Part shown: in pieces, positions 36,907 to 50,300 of the stretch
How positions within the stretch are numbered: position 1 is the stretch's first letter
How the letters are laid out: every line of letters begins with the position of its first letter
Source of the DNA: Moringa oleifera
Taxonomy: Eukaryota; Streptophyta; Magnoliopsida; Brassicales; Moringaceae
Length of the DNA: 64,000 nucleotides
Assembly: GCA_021397835.1 (NCBI GenBank)
Contig: JAJFZO010000433.1
Coordinates: forward strand, 1,240,001-1,304,000
Direction: 5' to 3'
Made by a program: the position numbers and the translations under genes
The notes under the pieces: generated by a model
Database searches by the model: none
What the model saw: only the letters and a program-made list of their open reading frames with translations
Told to the model about the DNA's origin: nothing

Positions 36907-39900
36907 TCATGACATCCTTTGTGGTGTTTGATCAGATATTGAAAGCTCAGCATACATGCTGGATATTGCCTTTGCGAAGTACGCCTTTGCTTGTGGTCTC
37001 TTAATCTAGAAGACAATTGAAATCAGAATGCAGAAGTCAGTTTTCTCTTTGACCTATGTTCTTATTTTGGTCATGAGAATGGAAGGAAACAACTTACCTT
37101 GAATGTTGGAGTGAGAAGACCGTTCTCCACAGTGAAGGGTTCAGGCACCAAAGTCACAGCTTTTGCAAATTCAAAACCCCTCAACTGCAAAGACAAGATT
37201 TTTCTAAGATTACAACAATGTTAAACTATTATAATTTATTACAGCTTGAAGAGTCGAAAGTGTTGACATGTTAACCTGTGCTTCCCTTCCGACTTCATCC
37301 ATATCAGCCAGGACGGCATTTCTTGTCCTTGGATCATTGCACAATTGTACTAAATCATCATACTGCAAAAACCCAAGTTAAGGCAACCAAAGAACAGTGA
37401 AAAACTAGCTAGGTCACTGAAATTAATGATCAGCTAAGAGTTCCTATTATATATAACCACCAGCACATCGGACAGTAAGCACTATTGGGTCAAATCAACA
37501 AAATGGTCCTTGAGAGGTAAGGCACAGGTCATAGGATCAAGAAATTTAAATATCAGCATGTAAACCAATTATAGATTCAGAATTTTTTTTACTAACAGCT
37601 ATTTTTGAAATTACAAGTAATACTGTAATATTTCTCCAACAAAGTTTCATGCTTAATAACAGGCAACAAGACGAATAAAGGGTTGACTCAGCTCATATCA
37701 TCTCATGCCTATATGTTATCCCCTTGGTACCAACTCCTAGATTTGTAGCAAACATTAGGGCCTGGTGTACTTCCTGAACAATGTGGTTTCTGGATTGAGG
37801 GTAATTGAAGATGAATATTAAAAGACGGAAGAAATTTTAAAGAAAAGAAAACACCTTGATGCCCTCAGATGAAGCCCAATCTTTCAAAACATCTGGGTCC
37901 ACTCCAACTACGGCAACCAAAGCGGAGTTTAAGCTATCGCCTACAAACACATCAAACAGTGAAATACAAACCATACCCAGGAAGGTTGATGTACAACATT
38001 AGAATACATCTCCTTACCATATATGAAACATTGAGAAACAAATTTGCACTTTGCATAGACGTTTTCAATCTTCTCCGGTGCGATGTACTCACCCTGTGCC
38101 AACTTAAAAATGTTCTTCTTCCTGTCATTATATGGCCAAAGAGTTGCAAAAAGGAATATTACTATTTCATCAAATGCACAACCAGCTCCACTAAATAAGA
38201 TGAGAGAAATTGTGAAGTCTGACCTATCAATAATCTTAAGGCGGCCTCCAGGTAACCACAAACCAATATCTCCTGTATGCAGCCAACCATCGTTATCAAT
38301 CACTTCTCTCCTGCTCAACTAAAGGATGTCAGAGAGATTGAAGATCTCTAGATACAATTCACTGATGAAATCTAACAAATAGGAAGGCTTAGTACGTTTG
38401 GCTTTGGTCTTTATAGTAGCCCTGAAAAATAATTGGCCCCCTCACACAGATTTCGCCGCGAGGATAGGGCTGATCCTCAGAGTTGTAATTCATTTCAGGA
38501 ACATCCACAAGTTTGATTTCTGAAAGCCAAAGAGTAAATGTAAATGACCATAAATTATAAAGGTATACACAGATGAAAGCAAGCAAAATAAGGAATTTGA
38601 TAATCAGAAACTGTAGCTGATGGCATTCCTATATGTATCATTTCTATTTTGATTTACATAAATGGTAGAGTAACCAAATGCCCTCAGCTGTCTCTACTGG
38701 CTTATGAAGATTGAGATAAATTTGTGGATAAACATAAGAAAATGCTCACCAGTTTATAACACAAAAGTTCAAACATTCTTTATTGCAGATGCAAACAGGT
38801 CATATAGCACTTCAATAGCATAGAAATTTAGAAATTAGTGAACATTTATGTCTGTCATGTGGTATTATCTTTAGTTTTTACCACAGTTGCAGTATTGTAT
38901 CTCATCTGTTAGACAATTAAGTATTCTGTCTACAACAAGCCATTATCTCCATCACATAGTCAAATACTCACCGCAGGCAGGATTAGGAGATCCGACATGA
39001 CCAGATAAGTCGTCGCCCTCATCCATACAGCTTATGATACAAGAAGTCTCAGTCATACCATATCCTTCAAGCACTTGGCAGCCAAAGCACCTGCAAATTA
39101 TTACACGGAGTGGTTACTCTCTGACATACACACCGAAAAAAGTGTGTGTGTGTGCGTGAGAGAGAGAGAGAGACAAACGATTAGAAATTAGTCTTACACT
39201 CTCAAAAAGTCCATTACATCAGGTGACAAAGGAGAAGCCCCTGATGCCATAAAACGAACTCGTCCCCCAAGCTTATCCTTTATTTTATCAAACACCAATC
39301 CATCCCACATTGGTGATGGATTCCGACCTAAAGCAATTATGTGTTAGAAACGATACTAAAAGACAAGTAAGCAAGTAAATCTTGACCTCTTATTTTTTGT
39401 ATGAGGAAATTTAAAAGATAGAAAATGTAGTACATTACTATAGCTTCTGCTGTGGTACCTTAGTTATCGAATATTATTATTATTATTATTATTATTTGAT
39501 TAGAAGCACCTTGGATAGGGAATATTGTATAGCAAACAATCCATTAGAAAGAAAATAGGGGGGGAAAAAAAAGAAAACAGAAAAAGTTCTTATCGATAGC
39601 GTAATTACCATTCATTATGGCTTGCTTCTTAGAGTTGTAGGCAGCTCTAAATAGCCTCTTCTTTAGAACCCCAGAAGTCTTTACAGCATTTGTTATTCTG
39701 TCACAATCAACTGAATTAGACATGACTGAGTGACCACACAAACTAGAACCAAACAAATTTAAGGAGAACTCAACCACAATTTTACCCATCATATATTCTG
39801 TTATACAACCGAGGAACACTAGGAAATACAGTTGGTCTTAGAGCAGCCAAATCATCCATCAATTTCAGATTGTCCTGCAAATAACAGGGAGCAAGTCAAA

Positions 39901-42900
39901 TAGAGCATTGACTAAACTTGCTCCAGTTGAAATGTTGTTACATAAGACCAGGGGAAAAGCCCTATTTTCAATTTTATTGATCACCATTTACATTAAGTAG
40001 TAAACAAAATAAGAACATCTCATCAAAGGATAGCTACAAAATAAGGCCAACATAAACAAACAGCACTGATTCCACACACTTTTTAGATAATTTGCAAAAT
40101 TACTAGTAAAGAGCTTTAAATCCTTTTAGCAGAGACAAAACAAAGGTGGTTGGATATCATATCAATTTCTCCTTTAATCAAAATAAGCTGCTTGAGACCA
40201 GAGGAATCATGGACATAATGAGTTAAATAATCAAATTTATACCTTCACACATTCAAGAAGGAAGAATTGTTTTGTGACCATAACGGCCACCTTAGATTCC
40301 TGCATAGACTCTAACATCCTCAAAGCCAATTACTACATTCAAAATTTTAAAACAGCACAAATTCCCTACAATCTTCCAATCTTCCATTATCATGAGAAGT
40401 GATATCAAGCAGTGTGAAATCTGCATGTAAGCCATTTAATTTCCATTACTAAGCTCATTAAAGTCTAAAGCCAGTTTGCATATTTAATAAAGGTTTGTCC
40501 AAAGTAATAACTAATCATCAAGAAACTTTACACCTCAAAACTCTTCTCTAATTTCTATGGTGTTTGCAACATGGCCATAACACTGAAATTTTCATTTAAC
40601 ATTAAGGTACTGATGCAACAGGAACTTCCACAGATTTTTTAATATACTTTTCACATGATGCTGCTGTACACTGGAGTGCCAACAGAGAGTGACATGGCTA
40701 AACCCAAGTAGTTTGCCTAAGGCACTACACATAACAGTATTGTCACTCCAAATTTTGGAACTAATTTGAGAACTGTAAGAGGTAACAGATTCAAAAAAAA
40801 AGATAGGATTGAATCAACATACCCCCTGAAAGAAACCAACAGCAACTCCATAGTAAACTGAAAGAATTTGATTAGCTCGTTCATAGATGTGTGCCAAAGG
40901 AAGATAAGATATGTAACTGTGAAATGAACATATGTTTAACTCAGAGAACTTCGAAACTAGAACTATCTTGATAGAAATTTTGATTTGTAACTATTTTCTA
41001 CAAACAAACAAATTTAAAATACAGAACTCACATGTCTGTACAATAGAATTTGGCAGCAAAGCTGAATCCAGCAACATTTGCTATCAAGTTTGCATGTGTC
41101 AATACAACTCCCTTTCAAAAAAAGATAAAAGGCAAGAATGTACTTTATGCAGTGAATATAAATGCTGTAAGCAGCCAAACCGTAACATAAATTAGCTGCA
41201 GAAGATGAAACACGAAGTTCAAGCACCATTGTCTTACCTTTGGTGTTCCAGTGGTACCACTGGTGTAGCATATAGTTGCAGTATCCTCCGGCTTAGGAGG
41301 GCAAAATGGCTGCCGGCTACTGTGGCCCTAAAAGAAATCCACTGGTGAGGCAGTGTAGCAGCAAAACCTCTTAACATATATAGACACAACTATCCAAGTA
41401 GGATTTGGTTGATGCTTGCTAGCGTAATTACAAATTAGAGATAAAGTTAAAATTTTCTTCAAGACAGTTTAAAGAATTAACAAGAAAGAGGTACCTCATT
41501 AAGTAGTTTTAGATAAGACTTGAGTTTGACTCCAGATGTTGATGGAAGTGAGGGCAAATATTCATCAACCCCTCCCACTACCTGTGTTGTGAAGATGCAA
41601 AAGAAGATATTACGTCGTGACTGAGTATTATGCACAGTTCCAGTATTGTTGATAATTTATTAAGAAATCCCAGAAGTACACACCACAATGAGACATACAG
41701 ATGGAATCTCAGCAAGGAAGCTCAGTAGCTGTAATTTCGAAGAAAGAAACATGAGATACAAAGCCAACTTCAATCAAAATTTAGATCCAGATGCAGAACT
41801 GAAACATGAACAAATAATATTCGCACAATGCATATTTGAAGGATTCCAGTCCCTTGTAACAATCCTACATTAGAGAAGGCTTATACATAACCACTGATTT
41901 ACTCAAATCTCGAAATGCAAATAAGTACTCTATGTAGTCTGAACTCAAATAAAAGATATTTGCATAAACTTTATGGAAATTTACATCTTAACTGAAAGTA
42001 CACCCATTAAGAAAAGCTGATTTATTTCATAGTTTAAATCAGGCCAAAGGTCTCAATGAAAAGCCAATACTCTGCATTGGAAGTCCAATTTTTGTTATGA
42101 AGTCCTTACATCCACCAAATGGTAGAAGACATATACTCATATATACAGCTTCCTTTAATCACAATAAACTATGTCATTATTACGTATCTGAATATTAATC
42201 ATCTGATCCATCAGTCACTTACTTGTCTGATGTCTTATCAACATATTATCTCACAACATATAATTAAACCAATGCAAAAAGAACGCCAACATGTAATTAA
42301 CTAATTTGGACCCTTTCGGAAAGCTTATTTACTATCAGTTACTGTCTTCACTTTTATGTTTATTATTTATTTTGTGTGAGGAGCAAGTCTTATCGACAAC
42401 AAATTAAAATTAATCAAATTCCTTATAGAAGACAATAAGCATATACATCGAAGGAAGGCCACTGTGACAATCTAGTTACAGTCTTTCTAATGCCGAAGCA
42501 CTCTATATAAGAGCAGAGACACACTCACAGTGTTCAAAGTCTGTGGAACACAAAAGATAGCCTGAATATCAGCATGATTGACAACATACTTGACAGCATC
42601 TGGGCCTGCATTTACAACAAATTCCAATTAAAAAGGCTAGAGAAACATCAGAAAAGATCTATTTGAATAGTTACACACACACACAAACACACCAAGAGTA
42701 TCATATAAAGGAACTGAGATGTAAGAATATGCAGAGCATGCATGATCCACAATAAGCCACTCTGGTCTGTTAATAAAATAAAGCCCAATGCAAGCTCCCT
42801 GTTCAACAAGAGAAACAAATCAATCATATTTACAGCTCAAAATCATGAATGGCCACTTTATATAGAAATTTAAGACTAAATACGCTCATGACTTATATTA

Positions 42901-44076
42901 AAATTCATATCAAAGCAAAATATACCGAGACATCTTAAACATATGAACAGTACCCTTACAAATAAATTTTATAGAAATGCGTGCCTTGACAATCCAGCTT
43001 TTGTATAATAACTCACCTGGGGTATCCCATGATACCACAGTCCACAACCTATTGCTTCCCGAGCAGTAGCAACTTCTCCATATGTCATCCACTTGTACCT
43101 TCAATTTGTCAGGTGTATAACACAATCTCAAATCAACATATCTTAATGTTCAATTGACATGAAAAGAAAGCTCAGGTAACTGACATATCTAAAACTCACC
43201 CGCCAACTGTTCCGTCCACCCGGACTCGTGTACCCAAGTACTTGTAGTCCCGATAAGTTTCAACAGCATGTCTGTTTCCACAAAATTTTTAAGTAAACTT
43301 TATAAAGCAGTGCAAATCAAGGTTGACATCAAGATGATTCAATTTCACCAATCATGAAAAAAACACAATTCCATAGCAATAGTTAATAGAACAAAAGTCA
43401 GAGAATTCATGAAACCAAAATTGTAATGAAGAGAGAAATTCTCACTCAAAGTTATCATGTAATGTTCCAATTTCAGGATGGTCAGGGAATCTACTCACAA
43501 GCTTCAGAGGTGATCGGGCAGATCTACACAGCAAAAAATAACAGAATTGATGGCTGTAAGACAAGAACAAATACATATCCACATACACATGGACCTTTGT
43601 GTACCCCTAAACATACAAATACTGAGTGTATCACAATAAAAAGAAACCAAAGCAAACAAGCTACCTATAAACATTCCATTTCCCCGTTTGCAATTTCTCT
43701 GGAAGAATCACACTATAATTTTGACCTACACAAATTTGAAACCATAAGAATTTTGATAGGAAGAGCGCCTACAACAAAGCAATACACAGAAAATTAACTA
43801 GCTTAACTGAAAACATTAATCACTTAAAATCATCATACCAGATTCAGCGATCAACTTAAATCCACTCCGATACAACATATACATATACACATAAATACTC
43901 ATAACATAACATAACCTACTCGTACAGACATACACGTATATTTAGAGATAGAGAGTACCGTGGAAGAATTGTGAGGCGGTGACGTTGGGGAGAAGAAGGG
44001 AGGAGGAATCAACAGTTGAGGAAGGGAGGAAATGCGATTGAATGGCTTTGAGGCGACGTTGAGCAGGTGACTCCAT
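36907..44076 (-). CDS. LACS6: Long-chain acyl-CoA synthetase, peroxisomal type (LACS6-like)
   Basis: Activates long-chain fatty acids to acyl-CoA for peroxisomal beta-oxidation. Exons: 44076-43959, 43725-43665, 43523-43446, 43271-43200, 43098-43017, 42798-42693, 42605-42529, 41728-41684, 41581-41495, 41327-41238, 41111-41032, 40916-40823, 39874-39786, 39697-39609, 39327-39198, 39090-38972, 38519-38396, 38310-38224, 38121-38018, 37940-37855, 37362-37276, 37184-37098, 37005-36907. All 23 are in phase and encode 696 residues. The AMP-binding P-loop [11 protein letters not shown] is at 263-273, with GYGMTET and WLHTGDIG downstream. The N-terminus [16 protein letters not shown] holds a PTS2-like R-L-x5-H-F, ending in Phe rather than Leu. 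The C-terminus (QRMS) is not a PTS1, so this resembles LACS6 rather than LACS7. Exon 18 has two acceptors 8 bases apart; only the downstream one keeps frame. Confidence 0.94.
39145..39174. repeat. (GT)n(GA)n compound microsatellite in LACS intron
   Basis: A gt run changes to ga repeats in the intron between LACS exons 15 and 16. A further (ATT)n run lies at about 39474-39496 in intron 14. Confidence 0.85.
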
Positions 44077-47000
44077 TGGATCTTCTCCGAAAATCAGTTG
44101 CCTGGATGAATTTTCTCGGGCAAAAGAAAAGTAAAGGAAACAGTAATGAGAGGGAAAGTTGCGGCGGAAAATCGATTGCTTTTGGATTTGAAAAACATCT
44201 GAGAAAACGAAATTCCCACGGCACGCTTCTCTATGTAAATGATTGTTACATGTCCAGTCAGGATAAGAATAATTTCATTTCTCAATTTTTTTTTTGGGTG
44301 AGGTAAGCTGATTTAAACTCTTCGGTGGCTTCACGTCTAAGAAGAGCGAAGCGGAAACCAAAGTACGCCGTCGGTTATTCGCGCGCCATTGCTTGGACTT
44401 GTTCTAAAAGATACGTACACCTCTGCGACATGCGGGCGCAACTGCGGTCAAACGTCCAATAGTCACAATATTGCGTGCAAGCTTGAAGGATCAGGATACA
44501 TTCTGCCACGTGGAATTTCTACTTTAGTTTTTAAAATATATTTTAAATTTTTTTAAAAATATTTAAATTTATTTTAAAATAAGTATAAAAAATTTTAAAC
44601 TTTACCTGTTTTTAATTCGAATATCAAACTTTATTTGGTTGAATTTTATATTTTATTTTATTTTTATTTTTATTTTATTAAAAATTAAAAATATTTAAAT
44701 CCAAAATTTCATATAAAAATTTTGAATAATAATCTCATAAAATTTTTATATTTTATTTCAGATAATAAATCAAATATCAATGTTTAATAATCAAGTTAAA
44801 CTCTAAGTTTTCACGTTGTTCAAAATAAATTTTATTTTTAAAAATAAAATAATATTTTTTATATTAATTATTAAATTTTTGATTCTATAAGTGAAAATTG
44901 GATACGAAGAAATGTCACCAAAATTTGATATTGAATTTAAAATTTTTTTCAAATTTATTACGTAATTTAATTTTTCATACTAATTTAACAAAGAATCAGC
45001 AGTTAATTTCGTAAAAATAATATTTTTAATTTGTTTTTGTTTACCTTTTGACCTATTGCCTTTTTTTTTCCTTATTTTTATGAGTTTTTTATTCATTTTA
45101 ATCACTTCTCACATATTATTTCGTATCATTATTTATCTATTATTTTTTCATACAAATAAAATGGGCTTCATTATCATTAAAATAATTAATTTAAAATATA
45201 AATTATTGTCTTTTAATTGCAGTTGTCATGGTGAATGCTTTTATTGTTTTATTTATAATTTTATAATTTGTTTTAACTTTTTTTATTATTTTATTAATTC
45301 ATAACTTATAATTTATTAAATTTTTTACAATAAAAAAAGAGAAAGAGATGTTTCGCTGATGACAAAAATATGAATTTAAAACGTTTTGGTATATTACTAA
45401 TTTTTTTATTTGGATTATTTATTTTCTTCTTTATTATGAGTTCTAATGAAGATTACCTCAATTTTCTTTTAGGTTCAGTATTAATTATAGTGAGTTTAAT
45501 GAATGATTCTTACTCGGAGATATTTTTGAGTTTGAAATTGAAGATTACTGATGATTGATCTGTAAGTAACCCATTTACAAAAAATTTATGCATGTTTTTG
45601 TCTGGCATCAAATCCAACAAAAATTTTATAATTATTTAGGTTTACCAAAAATTAAAAGATTTTACAAATTTATTAGGCTAAAATATGAATTAGATGCTTG
45701 AAAATGAGATATTATTGTAAAAGTATTTTTGAAATCATTTAAATTAGGTAAAATATTTAAAATTTTATTTTATTTTTTTAATAATTAACATTGTGATCGA
45801 AATGTTAATTTAAGGTTTATTTCAATCGATACATAAATATTAAAATTTGTTTCGATCAATATTAAATATCGAAGTTCAAAACATGATGGTTTTATAAGAC
45901 ATTTGTCCAAAATTTTGACTTAAAATTTTGCTCTCATATAAAAAAAAAAATATAAACTACTATTATAAAACAATGAAAAATTTTTGAATACTAAAAATTT
46001 ATATTATAAAATTTTTTAAAATTTTTATAAAAATAATATTAATTATTAAAATTTAAATTATTAATTAAAAATAAAATTCTAAAATTTATTTAAATTATTT
46101 AAAAGATATTTTGATAACAAAAACACTTTTACTTTTTAATAATTAATTAAGTTAAAATTTAATTTAGATTAAATTGATATTTTAGAATAAAATTAAATGA
46201 AATTGAAGATTAAATTTTGAATTAAAAACATATTAAATTAATTTTTTAAATTATTTTTTATTCTGTATATTTTAATTTGATAATATAAAAATAAAAATTT
46301 AATGATATTTATTTTTAATTTAAACTCTCGTATATTATTAAAAGCTAACGTAAATATAAAATTTTAACCTAGTTTAAATTTATATCTTACTTTAAAAAGA
46401 TTGTAAATAAATTAAAATTTTTTTATTAAGATATTTAAAAGTAATTCAAATAAATTTTGTATTTAATTTTAAGTTAATGGTAGAAATTTAAATAATTTTG
46501 ATATATACTTATTTTTAATGATTTTTAAAAAATTTTAGATATATAAATTTTAAAAATATATATTTTGATTTTAAAAATATTTTAGAATTTTTCATAATGA
46601 TAGTTTAACTACTTTTATATTTATAAAAAATTAATTTAAAATTTGTCAAACAAAATATTCAATTTGAATATATTTAAGTTTAATTTTTTTAATAAAATCT
46701 AAAGTGAACAAAAAATATTATATATAAAATTTAATTTATCAATATTTTGAAATGTAATATAAAAAATCGATATAATTTAAATTTTATATTTATTTATAAT
46801 TTTATAATTTTTTTTATTTAAAAATATTTTTATTTTGAAAATTACTAAAGGCATTCACTTGATTGAGAATTTTGTATTCGCAAAGTCAGACCGGGAGAAT
46901 AGGATACAGACTGCAGTTCTTTAATACGGTTGTAATAAAAATATTGCATTTTAAATTAATTAAATAAAAACTATGGTATCCATCTCGAAATCGCGGTTAG

Positions 47001-47311
47001 CTTAAAATTAAACTAGCCTATGCAGATTCTTCTGGAAATCTCAGCAGCTGCGGAAGATAGCCCCGTCTCGCGTGCCCAAATAAATACGCCTCTCTCTGCC
47101 TTCCTTCCTCAATTATTATTATGAGAACTCATCAGCTAGAAGTCCACTTTCTCACTTCATCCCATCCACAGCAAAAACAGGCAAGCACGCTGGCGTTTTC
47201 TCTGTGACAACCGACAAGACGTTGCGCGTGGAGACTCGTTTCTTCGCTTGGTGGAGTGGGACTAGGACTGGGCTGAGTGAGTGTTGACTTGGCCCCGGTG
47301 TTGGTGTAGTG
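44077..47311. other. Divergent spacer between LACS and endo-mannosidase
   Basis: About 400 GC-balanced bases next to the LACS start (44077-44520) and about 400 next to the mannosidase start (46900-47311) are probable promoters. Between them, 44520-46850 is AT-rich low complexity. It holds degenerate repeat copies, for example the gaatactaaaaatttatatt block near 45990. Short hydrophobic open frames at 45056-45558 reflect T-richness, not genes. Confidence 0.6.
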
Positions 47312-50300
47312 ATGGCGGAGATAGGGAAGACTGTGCTTGATTCTGGGTGGCTCACTGCGAGATCGACGGAGGTGCATCTCAGTGGGACTCAGCTTACAAC
47401 GACTCATCACCCTGAGACTGGCCCTAATTCCCCCTGGATGGAAGCCGTTGTGCCTGGAACGTAATGCATGCTACGTGCATACACACATGCGTTGTGATTG
47501 GTGTATATGTAGTTGTGCTATGATTTTATGGTTAATCATGTGTGGATTTGCTTTTCTTGCTCTTTGATTTTTTTTTTTTTTTTTTTTGTGTTCGAATTGT
47601 GTGTGAAGAAATGATCTAAGTGAAGGAAACGTCTTCAGGATGGGTGATCGAATTGATAAATGATGAGTAGGAGACTGTTGTTGATGAGAAGGCTTAGATT
47701 TGAAGTTAATTAAAGAATCTGCGAATACACATAGTGAATTTAGTGTCTGTAGATTGTAACCTCTAAGTGTGTCTGATGTAGCTTTTGGGATTTCTGATTG
47801 TGCCAAACGTTACTCTGATTAATTAATGTAGATTATGATGGTTAATGTTTACTGTGATTCACCTGAATGGAAGTTAATCTCTGCCACTTAGTTGGAAGTA
47901 GTGCTGATGATGATTGTAATTGTGAGTTGTAACAAAACTTTGAACATGATAATTCGTGCCCTGTGGTTAACATCAAACTTTTGATGGCACTAAGTTATCC
48001 CTGAATATGCAGGTCTTTTAAATTTGGGAAATTAAGGTTTTGGTTGTATTAGATGTTATGAGAAATTTGAGTGACTTATATTGAACCTGTTGCTTCACGA
48101 TGCTGCATCTTCGGATCTCCTTTTTTTTTTAAAGAAAAACTATTTCTATAATTCATGTGATGAGAACTCTTAAATTTGCAGTAATGAAGGTTCTTCCCTG
48201 TACAAACTTCATTTAAGCAAACTTGTCTTGGTATATCTTTATGCATGCTTAGTTGTCTATTGTTCTTTTGTAACTCCGTTTGATCATCCATGACTTAGGA
48301 TTTCTCTTTGTTATTGTCCACAAGTTGTCATTAAAGTAACCATACAGCTTAATTGATGTCTTGGTCTAGATCCTTAATGAGTTTGTTATCTGGGCTAATA
48401 GTAATTTGATGGACAGTGTTTTGGCGACTCTTGTAAAGAACAAAGTTGTTCCTGATCCTTTCTACGGGCTGGAAAATGAAACCATCATAGATATAGCTGA
48501 TTCTGGGAGGGAATACTACACATTCTGGTTTTTCACAACTTTCCAGTGTAAGCTGGTATGGAAGGATTTGATACAATAAGTTCTCGTTGAAGTTATGCAT
48601 GACTTGGAAATGTTAGTATTTCTATTACATTGGGAGGCTTTTGATTATGTTTTGTGGTTGAATTTCATGAATCTTTTTTCAGTGTTCAAAAGAACTTAAA
48701 CTAATTGAGAGCTTGATTGTTAATATAGCTGAAAGATATATGTACTAACTAAAAAATATGGGTGAAACATTTGTATGCTTTTAACACCTCATTTTAACGC
48801 AATGTTCTTTAAGTTCCATATATATGTATATATTTGTTAGAATTTTAAAATTGGATATTCATTTTAATCAAACTGTTAGATATTTTGTGCTTCTTGAGAT
48901 GATTACCTGTTTAAAGCGAACCAGTTCCTTCTCCATTCGATGGTGTGGTGGCTAACACTAAATAAAGTCGGGCTGGACTGGCAGTTCAGTTCGGCTGTCT
49001 CTGGTAGTGAAGCAAGGATATTTGTCTTTTCTCCTTGTTTCTCACCTTTTTAATTTTCATTTCCTTGTTTTTCCTTCTTAGCTTAGATGTGTAAAACAAA
49101 ATAAGGGAAATAAGGAATCCATTTTGTTAGGAGAAGAAAACAGTGGTTTCTATATAGCATTCTAAGAAAATCTAAAGCTTCTCATGCTTTGAAGCTTATA
49201 ACAAGGTATAATCTCTTGAAATGTTAACAAAGTATATTTAAACTTTACTTACTAAAAGGAAAATATATATATGGTCTCATAGATGACTGGAGGAGATATG
49301 TAAGTGACTGGATTTTGTGCACCCATGTATTTGATAAAAGACTGATATAACTAAATTCTTGACCTTACTTCAGGTGTAGATAGAATTCCAACAGGAAAAG
49401 AATTAATATCAAAAGCACACACATCATACATCACATATAAGAATAATTTTGCAACTATTGGTTCCCTTTACTTTCAAATGAATTGGATTTATTCTGATTA
49501 AAAAAAAAAATGAAGTTGATTTTCATAATTGTTAGTAGTGTGTGTTAAAGTGCTAAGATTTCAACTGTGTGCTTGGTTGTTGGCACTAGTGTTGCAAGCC
49601 TAGTGTTCTCTGCCATGCACACGATATAGTTTATTGATGTGGCAATTTTTCCAACGTAAAGTTTTCTTTTGGGCTTCAAAGATGTGTCAGGCAAGTTTAC
49701 AAATGGAGATAAAATATTTCTGTTGAAGAAGTGTCAATCACAAGGACCACCTAAAATGGGTGGGTAGTAGCTTGTGCACACACTTGTGTGCATGTGCTTC
49801 ATAAATCTGTGTCCTTTTGAACGTCTATTGTTTCTGTACCTCATCTTGATCCTTTTTGTCCCCTCTTATTTTTTGCCTTTGAACTTACATGTTGCAGTCA
49901 GGAAATCAATATTTGCATCTGAATTTCCGTGCAATAAATTACTCCGCAGAAGTATTTATCAACGGGCACAAGAAGACTCTCCCAAAAGGGATGTTTCGTA
50001 GACATTCTCTTGATGTTACTGGCATTCTACACCCTGATGGTAACAACTTACTTGCAGTTCTTGTTCATCCTCCAGATCATCCGGGAAGAATTCCTCCAGA
50101 AGGAGGGCAAGGTGGAGATCATGAGGTAATACTTCTTTCCAGTAGACGACAGCAAGATATTTGTTGTAAGGAAAGTTGAATGTTAGCTTAGTGTATACCA
50201 GCAGTTAACTATGAGCAAGAAGTGCAACCTAACATCATTTTTTTTTTTTTCTGTTAGATTGGGAAAGATGTAGCCACACAGTATGTTGAGGGCTGGGATT

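Noticed and set aside
45056..45558. Hydrophobic open frames that look like small membrane proteins
   Set aside because: They come from T-rich low-complexity sequence (Phe/Ile/Leu runs), with no homology, promoter or codon bias.
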